Origin: Parahoeflea alexandrii
GTDB lineage: Bacteria > Pseudomonadota > Alphaproteobacteria > Rhizobiales > Rhizobiaceae
Direction: 5' to 3'
DNA: 64,000 nucleotides
Assembly (NCBI RefSeq): GCF_024105735.1
Contig: NZ_JAAAML010000002.1
Span: forward strand, 186,001 to 250,000
A program made the translations under genes and the position numbers. Below, piece by piece: positions 11,486 to 20,159 of this stretch (its first letter is position 1; each line of letters opens with the position of its first letter). The notes below the pieces were generated by a model. It searched no databases. It was not told the origin of the DNA and saw only the letters and a program-made list of their open reading frames with translations.

Positions 11486-12337
11486 TTACCGGCCGGCTTC
11501 CCCGAACATCTCGCGGATGATCCGGCCGGCATTGCGCGCCTCAACCTCCGATTCGCGCACCAGCGCGTCGAAATGCTCTGTCAGCGCCGAGATCTGGCGG
11601 CTGTCGCGGTAGACCAGGTAGAACTGGCCGACATAGACCGCCGCCAGCAGCCGCCCGAAGATCGACACAGGCGCCGAAAACACCTTCTTCGCGTCGTAGA
11701 AGTAAAGCCTCAGCGACGGGTAGAGCCGCTCGCACCGCTCCGCCATGAAGTCGATCTGCGCGGCACGGGCATCGGCATCGAGCCCCTGCCAGTAGCCCTC
11801 GCCGCGCGCCAGCGAGCGGATCTTGTCGATCGAGACGCAGATCTCGTAATCCGAGCCAGGCGCCCGGAGCCAGTCGGAGGTCTCGCGCATGGCCCCGCGC
11901 GCCTGTTCCGGCGTCTTGTCGAGGAAGGCGGCATATTCCCATTCGAGCACGGCTTCTGTCTTCAGGATATCCGGCAGGGTTGCCGGCACGTGGCGGATCT
12001 TGTGCCCCGCCGCCTCCTGGTGCCAGGCGATGATCTGCTCGTCTGCCGGCGTCCGTTGCGCCGTCGCCATCCGGAAATTCGCCGACAGCACCTCGGCCGC
12101 CGGCTCCGGCCGGTCCGACAGGCCCAAGAGCCAGTCCGCACTCACCCCCAGCGCATCAGCGCATTCCGCCGCCAGATGCGCGTTCGGCAGCCGCACCTCG
12201 TCGCCCGAAAGCAATTGCGCAATCGTCGACCGGTCGACGCCCGCCGCCCGCGCCAGCGCGCTGCGGCTCATCCCGCCAAGCGCCAGCCGGGCGGCCAGAC
12301 GGGTGCGGAACAGCTCTGCGCGGTCGGTCTTGTGCAT
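11486..12337 (-). CDS. XRE family transcriptional regulator
   Basis: A 283-aa regulator. The N-terminal helix-turn-helix is at about residues 22-60 (MSRSALARAAGVDRSTIAQLLSG). The C-terminal region of about 200 residues (from ILKTEAVLEWEY to the end) has no motif recognised here and may be a sensor or oligomerisation domain. It is divergent from the DUF2061 gene, and an imperfect inverted repeat at 12350-12381 lies immediately upstream of its start, suggesting autoregulation and possibly control of the DUF2061 gene. Whether it also controls the nearby EamA exporter is an inference from proximity. Confidence 0.82.
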   Translation of the reverse strand: MHKTDRAELFRTRLAARLALGGMSRSALARAAGVDRSTIAQLLSGDEVRLPNAHLAAECADALGVSADWLLGLSDRPEPAAEVLSANFRMATAQRTPADEQIIAWHQEAAGHKIRHVPATLPDILKTEAVLEWEYAAFLDKTPEQARGAMRETSDWLRAPGSDYEICVSIDKIRSLARGEGYWQGLDADARAAQIDFMAERCERLYPSLRLYFYDAKKVFSAPVSIFGRLLAAVYVGQFYLVYRDSRQISALTEHFDALVRESEVEARNAGRIIREMFGEAGR

Positions 12338-12349
12338 TGGCGACTATTC

Positions 12350-12381
12350 ACACGTTTGGTGATTTTTATCAACATTCGTGT
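12350..12381. promoter_or_regulatory. Inverted repeat, candidate operator of the XRE regulator
   Basis: ACACG at 12350-12354 and CGTGT at 12377-12381 flank a partly symmetric AT-rich core; about 10 of 15 positions per half-site match the opposite arm. It begins 13 bp upstream of the regulator start codon and lies in the 136-bp divergent intergenic region. Confidence 0.5.
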
Positions 12382-12473
12382 ATTTTTGCGCAGAAGACAC
12401 AGAATTCCGGTAGGCACGCGAAGCGCCTACAACTCCCGCATCGCATCACCAGCACAGGGAGCCGCCGCAGACC

Positions 12474-12677
12474 ATGGAATCGAAACTCAGGACCATCGCC
12501 AAAGCCCTCACCTGGCAAGCCCTCGGCCTCGCCGTCACCGGCGCGCTGGCCTGGTTCCACACCGGCAACATGGCAACCGCCATGAGTTTCGCCCTCTCCA
12601 CCGCGGCCAGCGGCCTGGCGTTTTTCGTGCTGCATGAAAGGATATGGGCGCGGGTGCGGTGGGGGATTGGAGGGTGA
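12474..12677 (+). CDS. DUF2061 small membrane protein
   Basis: A 67-aa protein with two hydrophobic segments (about residues 10-27 and 35-53), starting MESKLRTIAKALTWQALGLAV and ending HERIWARVRWGI, the usual DUF2061 pattern. Function unknown; in other bacteria the domain sometimes occurs next to adenylylsulfate kinase or regulators, which is not the case here. It is divergent from the XRE regulator. The low-GC island begins about 50 bp after its stop. Confidence 0.8.
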   Translation: MESKLRTIAKALTWQALGLAVTGALAWFHTGNMATAMSFALSTAASGLAFFVLHERIWARVRWGIGG

Positions 12678-12934
12678 GGGGGAGCTTTAAGGTTGCGGAG
12701 CGGTGCACCGTTCGTCCAAGCCATTCAGGCTCTGAACTTTTGAGGTGGTGATAACGCTAGATAGTCAATTTGGTTTGGCTGATATCGGTATTTTTGAGTT
12801 AAGTTGATATTGGTAAGACTTGGTGCATATGGTACGAGCTGACCGATTTGCGTTTTTGTTCGTGCTATGTTCCCATGGAGCTCGCGTGTGTTGCCATGTC
12901 TCCTTTTTGGTTTCACGAGGAAAGGTGAAAGACC

Positions 12935-13834
12935 GTGCTGACATATAAGCGAACCAGCCTTCTTGAAGCCAACACTCAGACGCTCGTGAACACAGTCAAT
13001 TGCGTTGGCGTTATGGGAAAAGGTATAGCCAAAGCTTTCAAGCAACGTGAACCCAACATGTTCAAGGCCTACAAGCACATATGCGATCAAGAGCTTCTGG
13101 AACCTGGCAAGCTTTGGCTTTGGCGCGGTTCCGAACAATGGATCTTGAACTTTCCAACAAAACGCCATTGGCGTAATCCTTCCCGCATGGAGTGGGTGGA
13201 AGCCGGACTCGAAAAATTTGTCAACACATACGAAGCCCAAGGCATAGCGGATATCGCATTCCCGAAGCTTGGTTGCGGGAACGGCAATCTCGATTGGGAA
13301 GAAGTTCGACCGCTCATGGAGCAATACTTATCCGATTTGCCCATTCCAGTTTTTATTCACGATTACACCAAGGATATTGGGCTACCTGAGCACCTTGAAC
13401 ACCTTGCAAATGAAGTTCGTAAATCAGTTGGTGATTTGTCTTTCAGGAGCTTCGTCGCAGCTTTGGAGAGCATTTCAAAGCTCGCGCCGAAACTACGCTT
13501 GGATGATAAGAACGAGTTCGAGATTAATTTTGATAGCGACACTCTTGAAATCAAGACAGCCGAGAAACATTGGCACTTCGAGGAAGACGATCTTCGGGGC
13601 GTTTGGCTGAGCCTTCTGAACGGCCTGGTGACCGAAGATAAAGCTGGGTGGATGGATAAAGGTGCTGGGGTACCGCTGTTGACAATGATGCAGTTATTAC
13701 CAGATGTCCGCGCAGTTCAGATTCACCGACATGGAAAACCAGAGCCTGAAATTGCTGTTGAACTAAAACCGGAAGTAGCGGTGCCTTTTGAGGCAAGTAG
13801 CCCAAGCTCGCAAGCTGAATTGCCATGGCATTAG
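12935..13834 (+). CDS. darG: Macro-domain protein, DarG-like ADP-ribosyl hydrolase antitoxin
   Basis: A 299-aa protein starting at GTG, with AGGAAAGG about 9 bp upstream. Residues 1-145 are a TARG1/DarG-type macro domain: ADP-ribose-binding loop NTVNCVGVMGKGIA (19-32), catalytic Lys76 in NFPTKRHWR, and PKLGCGNGNLDW (110-121). In characterised DarG proteins this lysine removes ADP-ribose from DNA. Residues about 155-299 form a separate alpha/beta region with LLTMMQLLPDV that may bind the toxin; I do not recognise it with certainty. The gene overlaps the DarT-like gene by 10 bp and precedes it, whereas classical darT comes first. The base composition is clearly more AT-rich than the neighbours. 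Confidence 0.87.
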   Translation: MLTYKRTSLLEANTQTLVNTVNCVGVMGKGIAKAFKQREPNMFKAYKHICDQELLEPGKLWLWRGSEQWILNFPTKRHWRNPSRMEWVEAGLEKFVNTYEAQGIADIAFPKLGCGNGNLDWEEVRPLMEQYLSDLPIPVFIHDYTKDIGLPEHLEHLANEVRKSVGDLSFRSFVAALESISKLAPKLRLDDKNEFEINFDSDTLEIKTAEKHWHFEEDDLRGVWLSLLNGLVTEDKAGWMDKGAGVPLLTMMQLLPDVRAVQIHRHGKPEPEIAVELKPEVAVPFEASSPSSQAELPWH

Positions 13835-14808
13835 GTGAAGCGTTTGTAGATCGGCATATCGCAGAGTGGGGTGATCGACTCGGCTCCGGTGTTTATCCCT
13901 ATAGGAGGCATTGGCCTTCTCGGCTATTCCACCATGCACCGCTTGAAACAGCACTAGCGATCATAAATGACGGGCATTTGCGCGCACGATCCGATCCACA
14001 ACGTCAGCAACTCCAAGACGTTGCGGCGGGCGGGGTAATTGACAACCGGCAGGAAGCCCATGGGCGCGTGCGACTGTATTTCCGCCCGAGAACCCCCACC
14101 CAATTCCATATTGAGGGCATTCGCAAAGCCGCTGATTGCTTATACGGAGCAAATGCACATGCCCCCGTTCTTGTGATGTTCGTGCTTGATGCAAAGCGCG
14201 TCCTTACCAAGCAGGATGTGCTTTTTTCAGACCAAAACATGCAAAGCCTAAATGCCAAGACGGGTAACGACGAAAAGTTCTTCGGAACCATACCGTTTGC
14301 ATCAGTCTTTCATGAAGGTGGGATTGCTGGTGATCATTCAATTATTGCCAGTCGCTGCGCTGAGGTTCTTCCCGCGTCCCCTTTGCCTCTTGCAGAGGTG
14401 CTGTCCAGCATTTGGTTCCGATCTGAACCAGAGCGCGATTCATTCCTATACAAACTGGGCGCAGCGGCAGCGCAATGGCAATCGCGTTGCTCCGTATCCG
14501 ACGAACTAAAGGTGTTCGATAAACGCTTTCCTTTTGTCGCGGACATTGGCCTATCTACGGAAGGTGTTAGATTTCGCTTGAATCACCGATACGACATTCA
14601 GAACATCTCGATCGCGATACAAGTTTACAATAAACAAAATCAAATATGCATCAATTTTCGAAATGAAAATTTTACCACTTACAACAAAGTTCAAGGACGC
14701 TGGCTGATTAAAAGCACCCTGCAACCGGACAATTACTTGGTAAAAGTTCAGATCGAAAATCATCAAGCGTATGAGTCAGTTATAAGACTCAGCGATAGCT
14801 TGTTCTGA
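13825..14808 (+). CDS. darT: DarT-like (DUF4433) DNA ADP-ribosyltransferase toxin with extra C-terminal domain
   Basis: A 327-aa protein. Residues 30-215 match the DarT/DUF4433 pattern: RLFHHAPLETALAIINDGHLRAR (34-55, strand-helix with the NAD-contacting His), RVRLYFRPRTPTQFHIEGI (81-99, equivalent to the YFxPRSPM motif with its arginine, here R89), and SRCAEVLP with E180 at the expected catalytic glutamate. DarT enzymes transfer ADP-ribose from NAD to bases in DNA and act as toxin or phage-defence effector. Residues about 230-327 are a beta-rich domain not present in the roughly 210-aa canonical DarT. It is translationally coupled to the macro-domain gene (10-bp overlap) and has the lowest GC of the window, especially near 14580-14700. 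Confidence 0.83.
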   Translation: MALGEAFVDRHIAEWGDRLGSGVYPYRRHWPSRLFHHAPLETALAIINDGHLRARSDPQRQQLQDVAAGGVIDNRQEAHGRVRLYFRPRTPTQFHIEGIRKAADCLYGANAHAPVLVMFVLDAKRVLTKQDVLFSDQNMQSLNAKTGNDEKFFGTIPFASVFHEGGIAGDHSIIASRCAEVLPASPLPLAEVLSSIWFRSEPERDSFLYKLGAAAAQWQSRCSVSDELKVFDKRFPFVADIGLSTEGVRFRLNHRYDIQNISIAIQVYNKQNQICINFRNENFTTYNKVQGRWLIKSTLQPDNYLVKVQIENHQAYESVIRLSDSLF

Positions 14809-14835
14809 TAAAACTCGCCCAAAATACTTATGGTT

Positions 14836-14860
14836 ATTGGGAGAGGACTCCACCCAATTT
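14836..14860 (+). terminator. Weak hairpin after the darT-like gene
   Basis: ATTGGG (14836-14841) pairs with CCCAAT (14853-14858), followed only by a short T-run. It lies between the darT-like stop and the convergent priA gene; it may be a weak terminator. Confidence 0.3.
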
Positions 14861-14871
14861 AACACCACCCC

Positions 14872-17076
14872 TTACAAAAAACTCTGCGGATCGATATCCA
14901 CCTGCACCTGCACCGAGCCGCGCGCCTTCGGCCCCTGCGCCAGCATCGCGCGGATAAATCCCTGCATGTCGCGCCCGCGCTCGCCATGCACCAGCAGGCG
15001 GAAGCGGTAGCGGCCGCGGATCAGGGCCAAGGGCGCTTCCGCGGGCCCCAGCACCATGATGCCGGGCGCGGCAGGCGCTGCGGCGCGCAAGGCCCGCGCA
15101 TGGGTTTCGGCTTCCGGCCGCGTCGCCGCCGAGACGATCACCGAGGCGAGGCGGCCGAAGGGTGGAAGCATGGCGCGGCTGCGTTCGTCGGTCTCGCGTT
15201 CGTAGAACGCCTCCGGCTCGCCCGAGGCCAGCGCCTGCATCACCGGGTGCTGCGGCTGGTAGGTCTGGATCAGGCCCAGGCTCTTGCGCCCCGAGCGCCC
15301 GGCCCGGCCGGTCACCTGCGACAGGAGCTGATAGGTCCGCTCGGCGGCGCGCGGATCGCCGTTCGACAGCCCGAGATCGGCATCGACCACGCCGACCAGC
15401 GTCATCAGCGGGAAATTGTGCCCCTTGGCCACCAGCTGCGTGCCGATGACGATATCCGCCTCGCCCTTGGCGATCGCCTCGAGCTCGATCCGCAATCGCC
15501 GCGTGCCGCCCGCCATGTCCGACGACAGCACGATGACGCGCGCATCGGGGAAATGCTTGTCGGCTTCCTCGGCGATCCGCTCGATCCCAGGCCCGCAGGG
15601 CGTCAGGTGGTCGAGCGCGCCGCAGGACGGGCAGGCCTGCGGCGTGGGTTCATTGTGGCCGCAATGATGGCACTGCAATTGCCCGCGGAACCGGTGCTCG
15701 ACCAGCCAGCTCGAACAGTCCGGGCACTCGAAGCGGTGGCCGCAGACCCGGCACAGCGTCAAGGGCGCATAGCCACGCCGGTTCAAAAACAGCAGCGACT
15801 GCTCCTTGCGTTCGAGCGTCTCGGCCATGGCTCTCAGCAACAGCGGCGACAGGAACCCGCCGCGCGCCGGCGGATAGCGCCTGAGATCGACGAGCTTCAG
15901 GTCCGGCAGCCCGGCATCGGCATAACGGCCCGGCAGCAAAAGGTGGCTGTAGCGGCCCTGCTGCGCATTGACCCGGCTTTCGATCGACGGCGTCGCAGAC
16001 GCCAGCACAACCGGGATCTGGGCGAGCCGGGCGCGGACCACCGCCATGTCGCGGGCGTTGTAGAACACCCGGTCTTCCTGCTTGTAGGCCGGGTCGTGCT
16101 CCTCGTCGACGATGATCAGCCCGAGGTCATGAAACGGCAGGAACAGCGCCGAGCGCGCGCCCGCCACCACGCTGACGCGGCCCTCGGTCACCTGCCGCCA
16201 GACCTTCTCGCGCATCCTTGGCGCCAGTTCCGAATGCCACTCCGCCGGCCGCGCGCCGAAACGGTCGTGAAACCGGTCGAGAAACTGCGCCGTCAGCGAG
16301 ATCTCCGGCAGCAGGATCAGCACCTGCCGACCGGCCCGCACCGCCTCGGCAATCGCCTCGAAATAGACCTCGGTCTTGCCCGAGCCGGTGACCCCGTCAA
16401 GCAGCGTCACCCCGAACCCGCTTTTCGCGACCGTTGCCCTGAGTGCGTCCGCCGCCTCCGCCTGCCCGTCCTCCAGCACCGCCGGCTGGTAGTCCGGATC
16501 GGGATCGGGCACCACCGGCGGCGGCGGCAGTTTCACCGGTTCGAACACGCCTTGCGCAAACAGCCCGTCGATGACGCTCGGCGTGACGCCGGCCGCATGC
16601 GCCAGCCCGCTCTTGCTCCAGGCCAGGCCGTCGCCCGCCTGCTCAAGCACCCGTTCGCGCGCCGCCGTCAGCCGCTCCGGCCGTGTTTCGGTGAGCCGCA
16701 GCGCATCGATCATCGGCTCGGGATCGAAGGCGGCCGGCGCCCGCAGCGCCATCCGCGCCACCAGTCCCGGCGGCGACAGCGTGTAGGCCGACACCCAGTC
16801 GATGAAGCGCCGCATCGGCTCGTTGACCGGCGGGCAGTCGAACACCTGGGTGACCTCGCGCAACTTGTCCGGATTGACCTGGTCGGCCTCCCCGTCCCAG
16901 ACGATCCCGGCCACCAGCCGCGGCCCCAGCGGCACCTGCACGATCTGCCCCGGCCCGGCCTCCACCCCTTCCGGCAGCGCATAGGAATAGGCACGCTCCG
17001 CCGGCATCGGGATGAGCACGGGAACAACCTTGCGGGGGAACAGCCCGCCTTCAATTTGTCGCGAATCTTTGGCCAT
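14872..17076 (-). CDS. priA: Primosomal protein N' (replication restart helicase)
   Basis: A 734-aa superfamily 2 helicase that reloads the replisome at repaired forks. Walker [13 protein letters not shown] is around residues 227-238, the DEAH-box variant is [11 protein letters not shown], and the zinc-binding insertion with four CxxC pairs ([13 protein letters not shown]... CHHCG... CPSCG) is complete. Normal length for the family. In many Rhizobiales priA lies next to atpH; here 5.3 kb of accessory genes separate them. It is divergent from the transaldolase gene. Confidence 0.97.
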   Translation of the reverse strand: MAKDSRQIEGGLFPRKVVPVLIPMPAERAYSYALPEGVEAGPGQIVQVPLGPRLVAGIVWDGEADQVNPDKLREVTQVFDCPPVNEPMRRFIDWVSAYTLSPPGLVARMALRAPAAFDPEPMIDALRLTETRPERLTAARERVLEQAGDGLAWSKSGLAHAAGVTPSVIDGLFAQGVFEPVKLPPPPVVPDPDPDYQPAVLEDGQAEAADALRATVAKSGFGVTLLDGVTGSGKTEVYFEAIAEAVRAGRQVLILLPEISLTAQFLDRFHDRFGARPAEWHSELAPRMREKVWRQVTEGRVSVVAGARSALFLPFHDLGLIIVDEEHDPAYKQEDRVFYNARDMAVVRARLAQIPVVLASATPSIESRVNAQQGRYSHLLLPGRYADAGLPDLKLVDLRRYPPARGGFLSPLLLRAMAETLERKEQSLLFLNRRGYAPLTLCRVCGHRFECPDCSSWLVEHRFRGQLQCHHCGHNEPTPQACPSCGALDHLTPCGPGIERIAEEADKHFPDARVIVLSSDMAGGTRRLRIELEAIAKGEADIVIGTQLVAKGHNFPLMTLVGVVDADLGLSNGDPRAAERTYQLLSQVTGRAGRSGRKSLGLIQTYQPQHPVMQALASGEPEAFYERETDERSRAMLPPFGRLASVIVSAATRPEAETHARALRAAAPAAPGIMVLGPAEAPLALIRGRYRFRLLVHGERGRDMQGFIRAMLAQGPKARGSVQVQVDIDPQSFL

Positions 17077-17171
17077 GTGGCGTGACCTTGCCCCCGCTTT
17101 GGGCTAAAGGGAACCCGGAATTGTTAAGAGCGCCCCGGACAATCCCGGCTGGCGCAGCTTGGGAGTGTGAA

Positions 17172-17825
17172 ATGAAATTCTTTGTCGACACAGCCGACGT
17201 GAACGAGATCCGGGAACTCAACGATTTGGGCCTGATCGACGGCGTCACCACCAACCCTTCGCTGATCATGAAATCCGGCCGCGACATCCGCGAAGTCACC
17301 AAGGAAATCTGCTCAATCGTCGACGGTCCGGTCTCCGCCGAGGTCGCCGCCACCGAATATGACGCGATGATGAAGGAAGCGGCCGTGCTGGCCAAGATCG
17401 CCGACAACATCTGCATCAAGCTGCCGCTGACGCTCGATGGCCTGAAGGCCTGCCGCGCATTGACCTCCGACGGCCACATGACCAATGTGACGCTGTGCTT
17501 TTCGGCCAACCAGGCGCTGCTCGCCGCCAAGGCCGGCGCGTCCTTCATCTCGCCCTTCATCGGCCGCCTCGACGACATGGGCATCGACGGCATGGACCTG
17601 ATCCGCGAAATCCGCCAGATCTACGACAATTACGGCTTCGAGACCGAAATTCTCGCCGCCTCGATCCGCACCGTGGGTCATGTCAAGGAAGCCGCCCTGA
17701 TCGGCGCCGACGTGGCCACGATTCCCGCCTCGACCATCAAGGCGCTGGTCAAGCATCCGCTCACCGACAAGGGCCTCGACGCGTTTCTGGCCGACTGGAA
17801 GAAGACCGGCCAGACCATCGCCTGA
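17172..17825 (+). CDS. fsa: Transaldolase / fructose-6-phosphate aldolase family
   Basis: A 217-aa class I aldolase of the short transaldolase (TalC/Fsa) subfamily, acting in the non-oxidative pentose phosphate pathway. The Schiff-base lysine is K83 in [16 protein letters not shown] at 26-32 and the SPFIGR strand are intact. The ATG with [10 protein letters not shown] is the family start; the open frame upstream is in the priA promoter region. Sequence alone does not separate transaldolase from F6P aldolase activity. A clear terminator follows at 17866-17890. Confidence 0.93.
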   Translation: MKFFVDTADVNEIRELNDLGLIDGVTTNPSLIMKSGRDIREVTKEICSIVDGPVSAEVAATEYDAMMKEAAVLAKIADNICIKLPLTLDGLKACRALTSDGHMTNVTLCFSANQALLAAKAGASFISPFIGRLDDMGIDGMDLIREIRQIYDNYGFETEILAASIRTVGHVKEAALIGADVATIPASTIKALVKHPLTDKGLDAFLADWKKTGQTIA

Positions 17826-17865
17826 TCCGGCTGGCCGGATCACGTTCCATGAAATGAAGCTGAAG

Positions 17866-17890
17866 CGGCCCGGTCACCCCGGGCCGTTTT
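17866..17890 (+). terminator. Rho-independent terminator after transaldolase
   Basis: CGGCCCGG (17866-17873) pairs with CCGGGCCG (17879-17886) over a 5-nt loop, followed by TTTT. Confidence 0.85.
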
Positions 17891-17977
17891 GTCATTCCGG
17901 GTCAAGGCAAGCAGTCAGGCCGGGGCCGTCACGTGCTGTGAGAAAGCGTTGGTGAAACGTCTCGAGCGCCTTGCGGC

Positions 17978-18886
17978 TCAGGCTGCCTGGTTCCAGCCCT
18001 TCGGCGCCGGCTCGAAAGCCCGGTCCGCGTCTTTCGCAAGCCCGTGCACGGTGTGATACTCGAGCGCCCGGACCGCTTCCGCAGGGTCGCCATCGAGCGC
18101 ATCGGGCATGATCGGTTCTCCGACCGTGAAGCGGAACGTGTGGTGCTTCTTGTTGAGCAGCTCGTGAAACACGGTCATGTCGCGCAATTCGGTCGAATGT
18201 TTCGACAGCCAGTAGAACAGGCCGGAATTGCGTGCCGAGATATTGACCGGCACCACCGGCAATTCATGCCGCTTGGCCAGCGTCACCGCCGACAGCTTCC
18301 ATGGGCGTTCCGTCAGCCTGCCCTCGTGCCAGAAGGCGATCCGCCCGGAGGGAAACAGCACCGTGGCCTTGCCGTCCTGCACCGCCCGGTTGGTCAGCTG
18401 CAGGGTTTCGCGGGTCTTGTCGCGGCTCTTGTAGTCGTCGCGCCACTCGACCGGGATGATGATTTCGTTGAAGCGCGGGCTGACCCGCACCGCGTCGCGG
18501 TTGGCGAAAATCATCATGTCGGGGCGGTGGCGGCTCAGGAAATCATACATCGCCACGCCGTCGGCGATGCCGGTGGGGTGGTTGGCAACCAGCAGGAAGC
18601 CGCCTTTTTTCGGGATCCGCTCCTGGCCGCGCGACTGGATGTCGAGCTTCAGAATGTCGCTGAGGTGGCGAAACGCCTCGTGACCGGACATGGTGCCGAT
18701 GGCGTCGGCCATGCGCACTGCGGCGCCGTATTTCAGCGTCGCATAGAGAAACGGCCGCATCACCGGCCAGGCCGGGTGCGCCACCAGACGGCCGCCGCGC
18801 TCGGCGATCAGCCGGTCGATGATATGGCCGGGGCGGCCATGGGCCAACACCTGCAACCGGTCTGAAATCTCAGCCACATACGCCAT
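17978..18886 (-). CDS. Lysophospholipid acyltransferase family protein (PlsC-like)
   Basis: A 302-aa acyltransferase of the PlsC/LPLAT superfamily, likely cytoplasmic-membrane-associated and acting in phospholipid or related lipid synthesis. The catalytic motif is NHPTGIADG with H103 and D109, an HX5D spacing rather than the classical HX4D; this spacing is also seen in the NHPxGxxDG branch of hemolysin-like/OlsA-like acyltransferases. A second block, VLFPSGRIAF, matches the phosphate-binding FPEG motif with Ser for Glu. The ATG with AGAGAG upstream was chosen over one 10 codons earlier. Confidence 0.85.
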   Translation of the reverse strand: MAYVAEISDRLQVLAHGRPGHIIDRLIAERGGRLVAHPAWPVMRPFLYATLKYGAAVRMADAIGTMSGHEAFRHLSDILKLDIQSRGQERIPKKGGFLLVANHPTGIADGVAMYDFLSRHRPDMMIFANRDAVRVSPRFNEIIIPVEWRDDYKSRDKTRETLQLTNRAVQDGKATVLFPSGRIAFWHEGRLTERPWKLSAVTLAKRHELPVVPVNISARNSGLFYWLSKHSTELRDMTVFHELLNKKHHTFRFTVGEPIMPDALDGDPAEAVRALEYHTVHGLAKDADRAFEPAPKGWNQAA

Positions 18887-19083
18887 GGATTCGACTCTCT
18901 TTCGTCCGCCTGACAAAACCTATGGCAACCAATTATGATGCCATGATGACATCAGTCCGCCGGATCCGTTTACCCCCCGCTAAGCCCACTATGCAATAGT
19001 TGGCGCCAAGTTTGGCCGCAGGTGTGGCCGCCCGGTCGCACCACGGAGCGTTCCGGCAGGCCGTTGCAAATCACGGATCCATC

Positions 19084-20019
19084 ATGAACCAGCCTCTCGT
19101 CATTGCCGCTCCCGACGTCATTGCCGAACAGCAGCACTGGCTCAACCAGCTGACCGATGAGCGGCGCCTGTCACCCAAGACCGCCGACGCCTATGAACGC
19201 GACCTGCGCCAGTTTCTGGGGTTTCTGACCACGCATCTCGGCGGTCCCCCACGGATCGCCGACCTCGCCGATCTGCGTCCGCTCGACCTGCGCGCCTTCA
19301 TGGCCGAGCGGCGGCGCGGTGGTGCCGGAGCAAGGACGCTGGGACGCGGGCTTGCCGGGATCCGGTCGTTCCTGCGCCATCTCGAACGCAAGGGCATGGC
19401 CAATGCCGCCGGCGCTTCGGCCACGCGCGCACCGCGCCAGCCCAAGTCATTGCCCAAGCCCCTGAGCGCGCGCGACGCCCTGCGCGTGGTCGACACCGAC
19501 CTGCAGATGTCGGACGAACCCTGGATCGCCGCCCGCTCGAGCGCTGTGCTGACCCTGCTCTATGGCTGTGGCCTGCGCATTTCCGAGGCGCTGTCACTGA
19601 CGGCGAATGACCTGCCGCGCGACGGCGAAACACTGAGGATCACCGGCAAGGGCGGCAAGACCCGTATCGTGCCGCTGCTGGCTGTGGCCAGACAAGCCAT
19701 CGCCGAATACCGCAGGCTCTGCCCCTATTCGCCCGGCCCCGATCAGCCGATGTTCCGCGGCGCCCGCGGCGGTCCGCTGCAGCCGGCCATCGTGCAGAAG
19801 GAAATGCGGCGCCTGCGCTCGGCGCTCGACCTGCCCGAGACCGCCACCCCGCATGCGCTGAGACACTCCTTCGCCACCCACCTTCTGGCTGGCGGCGGCG
19901 ATCTCCGCACCATCCAGGAACTGCTCGGCCACGCCAGCCTGTCGACCACCCAGGTCTACACCGGCGTCGATTCAAGCCGCCTCATCGAGATCTACGACCG
20001 CGCCCACCCGCGGGCCTGA
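19084..20019 (+). CDS. xerC: Tyrosine recombinase XerC
   Basis: A 311-aa site-specific recombinase that resolves chromosome dimers at dif together with XerD. The N-terminal SAM-like core-binding domain covers residues 15-105. The catalytic residues are visible: R165 in GLRISE, a Lys in GKGGKTR, H257 and R260 in HALRH, H283 in LGHASL, and the nucleophile Y292 in TTQVYTGVD. Start taken at MNQPLV; the frame extends 28 codons upstream without conservation. Its chromosomal setting next to priA and not near integrase targets argues for XerC rather than a phage integrase. Confidence 0.93.
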   Translation: MNQPLVIAAPDVIAEQQHWLNQLTDERRLSPKTADAYERDLRQFLGFLTTHLGGPPRIADLADLRPLDLRAFMAERRRGGAGARTLGRGLAGIRSFLRHLERKGMANAAGASATRAPRQPKSLPKPLSARDALRVVDTDLQMSDEPWIAARSSAVLTLLYGCGLRISEALSLTANDLPRDGETLRITGKGGKTRIVPLLAVARQAIAEYRRLCPYSPGPDQPMFRGARGGPLQPAIVQKEMRRLRSALDLPETATPHALRHSFATHLLAGGGDLRTIQELLGHASLSTTQVYTGVDSSRLIEIYDRAHPRA

Positions 20020-20159
20020 GCCAAACAGCCGGCCCGAACATCTGACCCGAACACCTGAACAGACACAAATTTCCGGCCACCCCTTGCATCGGGCGGCGAT
20101 TCCGGTCGAAACCATGCAGGGTTCCTTTCGATCAACCGTCAGCAAGCAGCGATAAAGCC

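Noticed and set aside
10574-12637. 687-codon frame on + across EamA, XRE and DUF2061 genes
   Set aside because: Spans three well-supported genes in other frames; no motif.
14986-17085. 699-codon frame antisense to priA
   Set aside because: Shadow of priA; composition biased to Arg, His, Gln, no motif.
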